A DNA stretch of 64,000 nucleotides, taken from positions 9,382,001 to 9,446,000 of the forward strand of contig NZ_JAPNKE010000002.1 of the NCBI RefSeq assembly GCF_026626665.1, written 5' to 3'. This document shows positions 56,698-64,000 of this stretch, piece after piece. Under the pieces are notes generated by a model that saw nothing but the letters and a program-made list of their open reading frames with translations, did no database searches and had not been told where the DNA came from. The position numbers and the translations under genes are program-made. The stretch's first letter is position 1. Each line of letters opens with the position of its first letter. This DNA comes from Nannocystis pusilla. Lineage in GTDB: Bacteria > Myxococcota_A > Polyangia > Nannocystales > Nannocystaceae.

Positions 56698-57609
56698 ATG
56701 AGCAATCAAGATGTCTCCCAGGGCGACCTGCAGCAGTCGCTCGACATGTCGGACGGCCAGCGGATCATCACCGTGCGCCAGCTGCTCGAGGCGGGCGTCC
56801 ACTTCGGTCACCGGACCGAGCGCTGGAACCCGCGGATGAAGCCCTACATCTACGGGGCTCGCAACGGGATCCACATCATCGACCTGCAGCAGACCGCGGT
56901 CATGTTCCGGCGGGCGTACGCGTTCATCCGCAGCATCGCCGCCGAGGGCAAGCCGGTCCTGTTCGTCGGCACCAAGAAGCAGGCCGCGGACGTGATGAGC
57001 CAGGAGGCCGATCGCGCCAACCAGTTCTTCGTGTGCAGCCGCTGGCTCGGCGGCACCCTGACCAACTGGACGACGGTGCGCCAGTCGGTCGACAAGCTGC
57101 GCAACATCGAGCGTATGAGCCAGGACGGCACGTACGAGGCGATCACGAAGAAGGAAGCGCTGATGTTCGAGCGCAAGCGCGGCAAGCTCGAGCGCAACCT
57201 CGGCGGCATCAAGGACATGCCGAAGCTGCCCGGCGCCGTGTTCGTGATCGACCCGGTCAAGGAGCACATCGCCGTGGTCGAGGCCAACCGCCTCGGCATC
57301 CCGGTGGTCGCGGTCGCCGACACCAACGCCGACCCGCGCCTCATCCAGCACGTCATCCCCGGCAACGACGACGCCATCCGCGCGATCAAGCTGTTCTGCA
57401 GCAAGATCGCCGACGCCTGCCTCGAGGGCGCGCGCCTCGGCAAGTCGCGCGCGGTCAACGAGCCCGAGGGTCACAACGTCCCCGAGACGATCCGCGTGAC
57501 CACCGGCGGCGACGGCCCGCGCGTCGAGGTCGTCTCGCGCCGCACCCAGCTGCCGGCCCCCGAGGCCGCTGCCACCCCCGACGAAGACGCCGGCACCAAA
57601 GAGGACTGA
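56698..57609 (+). CDS. rpsB: 30S ribosomal protein S2
   Basis: 303 residues. S2 features: VRQLLEAGVHFGHRTERWNPRMKPYIYG, ARNGIHIIDLQQT, FVGTKKQA, RWLGGTLTNW and PVVAVADTNADPRLI. The family core starts at about residue 22, so there is an N-terminal extension of about 20 residues (MSNQDVSQGDLQQS), and a C-terminal acidic tail of about 40. First gene of the conserved rpsB-tsf-pyrH-frr block. Confidence 0.97.
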   Translation: MSNQDVSQGDLQQSLDMSDGQRIITVRQLLEAGVHFGHRTERWNPRMKPYIYGARNGIHIIDLQQTAVMFRRAYAFIRSIAAEGKPVLFVGTKKQAADVMSQEADRANQFFVCSRWLGGTLTNWTTVRQSVDKLRNIERMSQDGTYEAITKKEALMFERKRGKLERNLGGIKDMPKLPGAVFVIDPVKEHIAVVEANRLGIPVVAVADTNADPRLIQHVIPGNDDAIRAIKLFCSKIADACLEGARLGKSRAVNEPEGHNVPETIRVTTGGDGPRVEVVSRRTQLPAPEAAATPDEDAGTKED

Positions 57610-57612
57610 GCC

Positions 57613-58266
<654 letters not shown>

Positions 58267-58273
58267 AGACGCG

Positions 58274-58310
58274 AGCGAGAGAGCGGGTGACCCCCGCTCT
58301 CTCGCTATTT
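58274..58310 (+). terminator. Strong intrinsic terminator after tsf
   Basis: 14-bp perfect stem agcgagagagcggg / cccgctctctcgct with loop tgacc, followed by attt. It separates rpsB-tsf from pyrH, but read-through or attenuation is possible because pyrH begins 50 bases later. Confidence 0.85.
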
Positions 58311-58362
58311 GCGTACTGATGTTTCCTTTGTGCCGGCCCCGCGGGCCGGAGAGACGGTCCGC

Positions 58363-59085
58363 ATGGCAGCCGCCCCCCGCTACAAGAGGATCCTGCTCAA
58401 GCTGTCCGGCGAGGCCCTGCAGGGCACGCAGGGTTACGGCGTCGACGCCGAGGTGCTGCGCACGATCTCCGAGGAGGTCAAGGAAGTCGTCGGCCTCGGC
58501 GTCGAGGTCGCGCTCGTCATCGGCGGCGGCAACATCTTCCGCGGGCTGTCCGCCGCGGCCTCCGGCATGGACCGCGCCAGCGCCGACTACATGGGCATGC
58601 TGGCGACGGTGATGAACTCGCTGGCGCTGCAGGACGCGCTCGAGCAGCGCGGGGTCTACACCCGCGTGATGTCGGCGATCGAGATGAAGGAGGTCGCCGA
58701 GCCGTACATCCGGCGGCGCGCGACCCGGCACCTCGAGAAGGGCCGCGTGGTCATCTTCGCGGCGGGGACCGGCAACCCCTACTTCACCACCGACACGGCG
58801 GCGGCCCTGCGGGCCATGGAGGTCCACGCCGACGTGCTGATGAAGGCGACCAAGGTCGACGGGGTCTACGACAAGGACCCGCACAAGCACAGCGACGCGG
58901 TCCGCTACTCCCGCCTCACCTACCTCGACGTGCTGGCCCGCGGCCTCAACGTCATGGACAGCACGGCGATCTCCTTGTGCAAGGAGAACAGCCTGCCCAT
59001 CCTTGTCTTCAACATGCTCGGGCGGGACAATATTCGCCGCGTGGTCTGCGGCGAGGAGCTCGGCACGCTGGTCTGCGCGGAGTAG
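58363..59085 (+). CDS. pyrH: UMP kinase
   Basis: 240 residues. Phosphorylates UMP to UDP in pyrimidine synthesis. Features: KRILLKLSGEALQG at the start, VIGGGNIFRG, FAAGTGNPYFTTDTAAALRA and KATKVDGVYDKDP. ATG 58363 preceded by GGAGAG. Hexameric, allosteric enzyme of the bacterial amino-acid-kinase fold. Confidence 0.97.
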   Translation: MAAAPRYKRILLKLSGEALQGTQGYGVDAEVLRTISEEVKEVVGLGVEVALVIGGGNIFRGLSAAASGMDRASADYMGMLATVMNSLALQDALEQRGVYTRVMSAIEMKEVAEPYIRRRATRHLEKGRVVIFAAGTGNPYFTTDTAAALRAMEVHADVLMKATKVDGVYDKDPHKHSDAVRYSRLTYLDVLARGLNVMDSTAISLCKENSLPILVFNMLGRDNIRRVVCGEELGTLVCAE

Positions 59086-59131
59086 CCCGCGCCCTCTCGA
59101 ACCACACCCATCCTAGCGACGGAGCACGACG

Positions 59132-59686
59132 ATGAACGACGCACTCGAACTGGCCCAAGACGGCATGGACAAGGCGCTCGACCACCTGCGCAAGGCGGTC
59201 TCCAAGGTCCGCGCCGGCCGGGCCAACCCCGCCATGCTCGACGAGATCCGCGTCGAGAACTACGGCACCCTGATGCCGCTCAACCAGGTCGCGACGGTCT
59301 CCATCGGCGACGCCCGCCTGCTCGTCGTCAAGCCGTGGGACCGCAACATGGTCGGCCCGATCGAGCGCGCCATCAACGCCGCCAACCTCGGGATCAACCC
59401 CCAGAGCGACGGCGTCGTGATCCGCCTCGCCATCCCGCCCCTCACCGGCGACCGCCGCAAGGCCCTGGTCAAGCAGGTCAAGGACCTCGGCGAGGAGGCC
59501 AAGGTCGCCATCCGCCAGTCGCGCCGCGAGGCCAACGAGTTCCTCAAGGAGGCCGAGAAGGGCCGCGAGATCACCGAGGACGAGCTCAAGAAGGCGCTCG
59601 AGAAGGTGCAGGAGATGCACGACAAGTTCGTCAAGCAGGCCGAGGAGATCTTGAGCAAGAAGGAAGCCGAGATCACCGAGGTCTGA
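59132..59686 (+). CDS. frr: Ribosome recycling factor
   Basis: 184 residues, family length. Splits the post-termination ribosome with EF-G. Features: VRAGRANPAMLDEIRVENYG, the long three-helix domain and RQSRREANEF. Starts 46 bp after pyrH, same block. A palindrome hairpin follows directly after the stop. Confidence 0.97.
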   Translation: MNDALELAQDGMDKALDHLRKAVSKVRAGRANPAMLDEIRVENYGTLMPLNQVATVSIGDARLLVVKPWDRNMVGPIERAINAANLGINPQSDGVVIRLAIPPLTGDRRKALVKQVKDLGEEAKVAIRQSRREANEFLKEAEKGREITEDELKKALEKVQEMHDKFVKQAEEILSKKEAEITEV

Positions 59687-59687
59687 C

Positions 59688-59707
59688 ACCTGTCCCGAGG
59701 GGCAGGT
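59688..59707. repeat. Palindrome family hairpin after frr
   Basis: ACCTGTCC-CGAG-GGGCAGGT, 8-bp stem with one G-U, starts two bases after the frr stop. Terminator position. Confidence 0.78.
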
Positions 59708-59851
59708 CGCGCGTCGCCCGGGCGGCGCGCGGCGGGGCGGCGAGCGATCGTCGCCCCTTTTGTTTTTGTGCGCCGGCGAAGGATGCGTCGGCCGGGCGGG
59801 CGAGGCCGCTCGCGCCGGGGGTCACGATGCGATCCGTCGAACGCTCGCCGC

Positions 59852-60397
59852 TCACGGGAAAGGGCAGGCCCAGCTCACATCGAAGCCCCAGTAGCAGCAG
59901 GCGTCCTGGCGCCGCGGGTCCGGACCGCACATCGCCTCTCCGCCGAGGCCAGCGCACCGCGAGCAGTCATTGAGCAGATCCAGGACCGTGGCCGCCGCGG
60001 CGTCGGGGCAGGCGTCGGGATCGGCGCCCTCCAGGCATGCGTAGATGAACTGCCAGGAGCGGTGCTCCAGGACCTCGCAGTGCGCGTCCGCCGGGACTTC
60101 GGGGGGCGGATCGCAGGCGGGCGGCGAAGGAGGCGGCGGCTCGTCGGGTGGCGGCGTCAGGTCGAGCTTGCCGATCGTCGGATCGACGCTCGCAGCGCTG
60201 CCGCTGTCGTCGGTCGCGCCGGATGTGGAACTCGTCGTGGTCGTCGGTGCCGGGCCCGTCGTGGTCGCCGGTGCCGGGCCCGTCGTGGTCGTCGCGCCGC
60301 TGCTGGTGTCGCCGACGGTAGCGCCGTCGTCGGGCGGCTGCGGGCCACAGGCGGCGATCACGAAGATGAACAGCGAGCGCTCCAGCATGGTCCTCAT
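59852..60397 (-). CDS. Cys-rich lipoprotein with Thr/Gly/Pro linker
   Basis: 181 residues from MRTMLERS; the upstream Met at 60472 gives a poorer signal. Lipoprotein signal FVIAAC. A linker of Thr/Ser/Gly/Pro with tandem TTGPAP (encoded by repeats at 60240-60290), then a C-terminal domain with about ten Cys (CEVLEHRSW, CLEGADPDACPD, CGPDPRRQDACCYWGF). Function unknown. Confidence 0.72.
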   Translation of the reverse strand: MRTMLERSLFIFVIAACGPQPPDDGATVGDTSSGATTTTGPAPATTTGPAPTTTTSSTSGATDDSGSAASVDPTIGKLDLTPPPDEPPPPSPPACDPPPEVPADAHCEVLEHRSWQFIYACLEGADPDACPDAAAATVLDLLNDCSRCAGLGGEAMCGPDPRRQDACCYWGFDVSWACPFP

Positions 60398-60475
60398 GAA
60401 GATGGCCAGGGGGCCCGCGATCTGTCGCTCGCTCGCGACGCGGAAGAGACGAGCCGACCGCGAAAGTGACACGTC

Positions 60476-61477
60476 TCAGCGCACCACTTGCAGTGCGGGT
60501 CGCTCGCGCAGCGACGGGACGGCGTCGAGCAGGCGGGCCTGGGTCAGGTCGATGTATTCCTGCTCGAGATCGATGCCCATGTAGCTGTGGCCGAGGGTGA
60601 CCGCGGCCACGCCGGTGGTGCCGGAGCCGTTGAACGGATCGAGCACCTGGGCGTTGTCGGGACAGGAGGCGAGGAGGAGGCGCTCGAGCAGGGCCAGCGG
60701 CTTCTGCGTCGGGTGGCGGCCGAGCAGCTTCTCTTTCTGGCCGGGCGCGGTGAGGCGCCACACCGTCTTCATCTGCTTGCCGTCGTTCATCTCGCGCATG
60801 CGGTCGTAGTTGAAGACGTGGCGGCTCTTGCGGCTCTTGGCCGCCCACAGCAGCGTCTCGGTCGCGTGCGTGAAGTAGCGGCACGACAGGTTCGGCGGCG
60901 GGTTCGGCTTCTCCCACACGATCTCGTTGAGCATCTTGAAGCCGAGCTGCTGCATCGCGTAGCCGACCGAGTAGATCACGTGGCCCGTGCCCGAGACCCA
61001 CATCGTGCCGTTGGGCTTCAGCGCCCGCTGGCACGCGCTCAGCCACCGGTGATTGAAGGCGTGGTTCTCCTCGACGCCGTTCGACTTGTCCCACGCGCCC
61101 TTGTCGACGCTGGTCCGCTTGCCCGCGCGGCAGGTCGATCCGCCGTTCGACAGGAAGTACGGGGGATCGGCGAAGATCACGTCGACCGACTCGGCCGGGA
61201 CGCGCTCCAAGATCTCGAGGGAGTCGCCCTTGTAAAGTCGCGCCCGGTTGTCGGCCGAGCGCCAGGTCGGCTCGGGCAGAGGCTTCTGCACCACCACCGG
61301 CGTGGTCGCGCGCGCGCTGGTGGCCCGGGCCGGGCCCGATTGCGGCGTCTGCACGCCCGGGGCCGGGGCCTTCGGGCTCGCGGGGGCCCTCAGGTCCGAA
61401 GGAGGCAGTGCGGTCTCGGTGGCGCTGACGCTTTGGAGCACGGGCCGCAGCTTCCACGGGGGCGCCCTGCGGGCCAT
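60476..61477 (-). CDS. Orphan DNA (N4/N6) methyltransferase, beta class
   Basis: 333 residues, intact. Order is motif IV (FADPPYFLSNGG) before motif I (DPFNGSGTTGVAA), the beta-class arrangement. LGRHPTQKPLALLERL is the typical C-terminal motif. The sequence around DPPYFLSNGG with GKRTSVDKGAWDKS is close to the DpnA/DpnIIB-like group that methylates GATC, so GATC-type adenine methylation is a reasonable guess. A basic N-terminal 70 residues is unlike the family. No restriction enzyme lies next to it, so it is an orphan regulator or defence remnant. Confidence 0.88.
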   Translation of the reverse strand: MARRAPPWKLRPVLQSVSATETALPPSDLRAPASPKAPAPGVQTPQSGPARATSARATTPVVVQKPLPEPTWRSADNRARLYKGDSLEILERVPAESVDVIFADPPYFLSNGGSTCRAGKRTSVDKGAWDKSNGVEENHAFNHRWLSACQRALKPNGTMWVSGTGHVIYSVGYAMQQLGFKMLNEIVWEKPNPPPNLSCRYFTHATETLLWAAKSRKSRHVFNYDRMREMNDGKQMKTVWRLTAPGQKEKLLGRHPTQKPLALLERLLLASCPDNAQVLDPFNGSGTTGVAAVTLGHSYMGIDLEQEYIDLTQARLLDAVPSLRERPALQVVR

Positions 61478-61562
61478 TGTGACGAAAGCCTGCGGGCCCC
61501 GTGGCGCCCGCGCCGCCCCCGGTTTGCAGGACCCGCGAGCTTTTTGGTACTAAGACTGGCCG

Positions 61563-61847
61563 ATGCCGAAGATCAACCTGTCCCGCAACCACTCCCTCGA
61601 GCCCGCCGTGATCAAGGAGCGCATCAGTACTCTGGGCGCGAAGCTCCAGGAGAAGTACCAGGCCAAGACCTCGTGGGCCGACGATCGCACCCTCAACGTC
61701 AAGGGGACCGGCGTCGAGGGCAAGCTTATCATCAGCGACAACAAGGTCGACGTGAACCTCGACCTCGGCTTCATGCTCACCCCGCTCAAGGGCAAGATCG
61801 AAGAGACGCTGGGCAAGGAGCTCGAGAAGCTCACCGCTTCCTCGTGA
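61563..61847 (+). CDS. Polyhydroxyalkanoic acid system protein
   Basis: 94 residues. Matches the PHA_gran_rgn family, a small protein near PHA-related genes. Features: ALGAKLQEKYQ, a beta-rich middle (KLIISDNKVDVNLDLGFML) and a Lys/Glu-rich tail. Role unknown. Its stop overlaps the GST start (GTGA), so the two are coupled. PHA synthase is not in the window. Confidence 0.75.
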   Translation: MPKINLSRNHSLEPAVIKERISTLGAKLQEKYQAKTSWADDRTLNVKGTGVEGKLIISDNKVDVNLDLGFMLTPLKGKIEETLGKELEKLTASS

Positions 61848-62650
61848 GCCGCTCGTCCGTGCCGCTGCGCCTGATCACGATCGGGTTCAGCCACTTCTGC
61901 GAGAAGGCCCGCTGGGCCCTCGACCACGCCGGCCTCGATTACGTCGAGGCCGACCACGTCCCGCTGTTCCACTTCGCTGCCACCCGCGCCGCCGGTGCCA
62001 GGCGCACCGTGCCGGCCCTGGTGACGCCGCGAGGCGTGCTGTGCGAGTCGACGGACATCGTCCGCTTCGCCGACGAGTCGCTGCCCGCGGTGCGCAAGCT
62101 GTTCCCGGAGGAGCCGGCGCTGCGCGCCGAGGTCGAGCAATGGGTCGCGCGCTTCGACGAGGTCGTCGGGCCCGCGGTCCGTCGCGTCGCTTACTTTCAC
62201 ATGTTCAGCGATCGGCGGGGCTCGCGAGATCTGCTGACCTGCACCGGACCTGTTTGGGAGCGCCGGCTCGGCCGCCTGCTGACCGCGCCGATGCAGTCGT
62301 TGATGACCCGCGCCCTGAAGCTCTACCCGGCGCCGACGGGCCGCTCGCAGGCGCGGCTCGACGCGATCTTCGACGAGGTCGCGCGGGCCCTGGACGGCGG
62401 CAGGCGCTACCTCGTCGGTGACCGCTTCACCGCCGCCGACCTGACCTTCGCGGCCCTGTGCGGCCCGGCGCTGATGCCCCCGCAGTACGGCTATCCCATG
62501 CCGGCGCACGCCCTGACGCCGGCGTTCGCGGAGTGGTCGGCGCGCGTGCGGGCGGCCCCGGCCGGGGCGTTCGCGCTGCGGCTGTTCGCCGAGGAGCGGT
62601 CGCCGGTGCGCGCGCAAGGCCGTTCGGACATGTCCTCCGGGACAGGATAG
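61844..62650 (+). CDS. Glutathione S-transferase family protein
   Basis: 268 residues from GTG 61844. Thioredoxin-like N-terminal domain with the Cys in GFSHFCEKARWAL near 16 (beta/omega-type Cys active site), then PALVTPRGVLCESTDIVRF and a helical C-terminal domain with YLVGDRFTAADLTFAAL. It conjugates or reduces electrophiles or maintains redox state. The last ten residues (RSDMSSGTG) and the stop are formed by a palindrome copy. Coupled to the PHA-system gene. Confidence 0.88.
   Translation: MSRSSVPLRLITIGFSHFCEKARWALDHAGLDYVEADHVPLFHFAATRAAGARRTVPALVTPRGVLCESTDIVRFADESLPAVRKLFPEEPALRAEVEQWVARFDEVVGPAVRRVAYFHMFSDRRGSRDLLTCTGPVWERRLGRLLTAPMQSLMTRALKLYPAPTGRSQARLDAIFDEVARALDGGRRYLVGDRFTAADLTFAALCGPALMPPQYGYPMPAHALTPAFAEWSARVRAAPAGAFALRLFAEERSPVRAQGRSDMSSGTG
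62631..62644. repeat. Dispersed palindrome, exact core, at the 3' end of the GST gene
   Basis: TGTCC-TCCG-GGACA, overlapping the last codons and 3 bases from the stop. Shows the element can supply C-terminal residues. Confidence 0.8.
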
Positions 62651-62703
62651 AACCGCGTTCCGGCCAGGTTGCCGCGCGCGCGCTCGCGTGCGAGCATCGA
62701 GGG

Positions 62704-63558
62704 ATGCTGTCCGGCCTCGAACAGGCGCTCCTGGCCCTGCTCCTCGTCGTCTTGATGATGGGGATGGGCGCCTCGCTGACCGTGGCCGACTTCCGCGCGG
62801 TGCTGAAGACCCCGCGCGGGCCGCTGATCGGGCTCGCCTCGCAGTACGGGTGGATGCCGCTGATCGCCTTCGCTCTGGCCAGGGCGCTCGGCCTGCCGAA
62901 CGACCAGGCGATCAGCCTGATCATCGTCGGCTGCACCCCGGGCGGCACGACCTCCAACCTGTTCACCTACTACGCCCGCGCCGACGTGGCGCTCAGCATC
63001 AGCATGACCGCGGTGTCGACGATCGTCGCGGTGGTGGTGATGCCGCTGCTGCTCGTGGTGTACGCCAGCGGGTTCACCGACGCGGCGCTCAAGGTCCCGT
63101 ACGGCAACATCACGACCACGCTGGCGGTGATGCTGGTGCCGCTGGGGCTGGGGATGGCGATCCGCGCCCGCTGGGCCCGCGCTGCGGCGGCGCTCGAGAA
63201 GGTCGGGAGCCTGTCCGGGATCGGCGTGCTGGCGCTGCTGATCGTCACCGGGCTGGTTCACAACGGGGCGCTGCTGGCCCAGACGACGCCGGCGATGTAC
63301 GCGGCGGCGATCGCCCTGGGCGTGATCGGCTTCGGGCTCGGCTATCTGCTGGCCGCGCTGCTCAAGGTGCCGCAGGCGGGGCGGCGGGCGATCGCGTTCG
63401 AGACGGGCATCCAGAACAGCCCGCTGGCGCTCGGCATCATCCTCGCCAGCTTCCCGGCCGCGCTCCACGAGCGGATGCTGTGGCTGCCGCTGCTGTACGC
63501 GCTGTTCGTGCTGCTGTCGGCGTCGCTGCTGACGCTTTGGTGGCGCTATCGCGGGTGA
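62704..63558 (+). CDS. Bile acid:sodium symporter (BASS) family transporter
   Basis: 284 residues with about nine hydrophobic segments. Family features: MMGMGASLTVADFRAVL, IIVGCTPGGTTSNLFTYYARADVALSISM (the crossover motif) and AFETGIQNSPLALGII. Sodium-dependent transporter of an organic anion; the substrate is unknown. Starts 53 bp after GST on the same strand. Confidence 0.92.
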   Translation: MLSGLEQALLALLLVVLMMGMGASLTVADFRAVLKTPRGPLIGLASQYGWMPLIAFALARALGLPNDQAISLIIVGCTPGGTTSNLFTYYARADVALSISMTAVSTIVAVVVMPLLLVVYASGFTDAALKVPYGNITTTLAVMLVPLGLGMAIRARWARAAAALEKVGSLSGIGVLALLIVTGLVHNGALLAQTTPAMYAAAIALGVIGFGLGYLLAALLKVPQAGRRAIAFETGIQNSPLALGIILASFPAALHERMLWLPLLYALFVLLSASLLTLWWRYRG

Positions 63559-63561
63559 TCC

Positions 63562-64000
63562 TCACTGGCAGCGCGGGACGTAGTCCGGGTTCTTCTGCGC
63601 GCACACGTCCTCGACGCACGGGCACTCGCCGCTGAAGCAGAAGCCGCGCCGGTCGGCGACGGCGAGCTTGGCGACGCAGTCGACCATGGCGTTCTCGTCG
63701 CCGGCGGCGAGCTGCGTGCAGCTCTCGAGCTGCGGATCCTGGTTGGTGGCGTGGGCGTCGCCCCACTCGCTGCGCTTCAGCAGGACGTCGGAGCCGTTCA
63801 CCGTGCGCCAGCGGCCGGTGTCCGGGTCGAGGATGCAGTCCTTGTTCACGTCGACGGCGGTGAACGGGCAGCACTGCGAGCCGCCGCAGATGAGGACGCG
63901 CTCTTCGAGGTTCCAGTGCGGGTCGCACGGGACCGGGCAGCCGTTGCTCAGCGGGCTGGGGAAGCCGCCGGTCTCGATGCAAAAGCCCCAGGAGCTGAGG
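63562..64000 (-). CDS. Cys-rich protein, 5' end beyond window
   Basis: 146 codons visible, running off the right edge, so the start and any signal are unseen. Cys pairs recur (GCPVPC, CGGSQCCPF, NKDCILDP, CTQLAAG, GFCFSGECPCVEDVCAQ, PRCQ at the end), as in the Cys-rich lipoproteins at 37466, 55342 and 59852. Probably a surface protein. Convergent with the BASS gene, 3 bases between stops. Confidence 0.7.
   Translation of the reverse strand, partial: LSSWGFCIETGGFPSPLSNGCPVPCDPHWNLEERVLICGGSQCCPFTAVDVNKDCILDPDTGRWRTVNGSDVLLKRSEWGDAHATNQDPQLESCTQLAAGDENAMVDCVAKLAVADRRGFCFSGECPCVEDVCAQKNPDYVPRCQ

Overview
The window looks like a chromosomal segment of a very GC-rich myxobacterium (Myxococcota, probably near Nannocystis; GC about 70% judged by eye). 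The signs are a membrane serine/threonine kinase, a VWA protein with an AgmX/PglI tail, a Spy/CpxP-like protein, many lipoproteins with Thr/Ser/Gly/Pro linkers, several Cys-rich lipoproteins, and the standard rpsB-tsf-pyrH-frr block. The species is inferred from gene content only.

Layout. 1-2587: kinase and hemolysin III/PAQR protein (both minus). 2685-4437: a promoter-like site, a possible 45-aa ORF, and an array of twelve tRNA-like genes (1 Pro, 7 Leu-type, 4 Tyr-type). 4448-8736: molybdenum hydroxylase operon (fused 2Fe-2S/Mo subunit, FAD subunit, 72-aa protein). 8834-10855: a lower-GC two-gene ATPase/TOPRIM-like module resembling phage-defence pairs. 10859-18422: SDR, repeat-rich gap, copper monooxygenase-like lipoprotein, class II photolyase, MpaB-family protein, glutathione peroxidase. 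18485-27154: cell-envelope proteins, including a WD40-caspase lipoprotein and a cupin. 27218-37891: SUKH protein, VWA protein, AlkB-like dioxygenase, DMT transporter, cupin-8 hydroxylase-like protein, Spy-like protein, PAS-STAS (RsbR-like) protein and a beta-helix lipoprotein. 38424-43731: a large repeat protein and a calmodulin-like/Erv1-like fusion. 43793-50014: GNAT, HAD, DUF99, methyltransferase-pcnB operon and MFS pump. 50855-56304: SPL-like protein, TMTC-like glycosyltransferase and two envelope lipoproteins. 56698-59686: rpsB-tsf-pyrH-frr. 59852-64000: lipoprotein, orphan DNA methyltransferase, PHA-region protein, GST, BASS transporter and a Cys-rich protein cut by the right edge.

Two features cut across the genes. 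First, a short palindrome, TGTCC-N4-GGACA flanked by CT/AG or CAT/ATG, recurs through the whole window: I count 13 exact cores plus at least 20 variants, in gaps (often as a hairpin just after a stop codon) and inside coding sequence in several frames. Second, about twenty genes show single-base frame breaks or one in-frame stop, while others in the same window are intact. The breaks often fall in short homopolymers and the protein family continues cleanly in the next frame, so I read most of them as assembly errors, not decay. Affected genes are given as one locus spanning the break.

The best candidates for something undescribed are the palindrome family, the Leu/Tyr tRNA array with unusual Tyr-type tRNAs, the ATPase/TOPRIM-like pair, and the calmodulin-Erv1 fusion.
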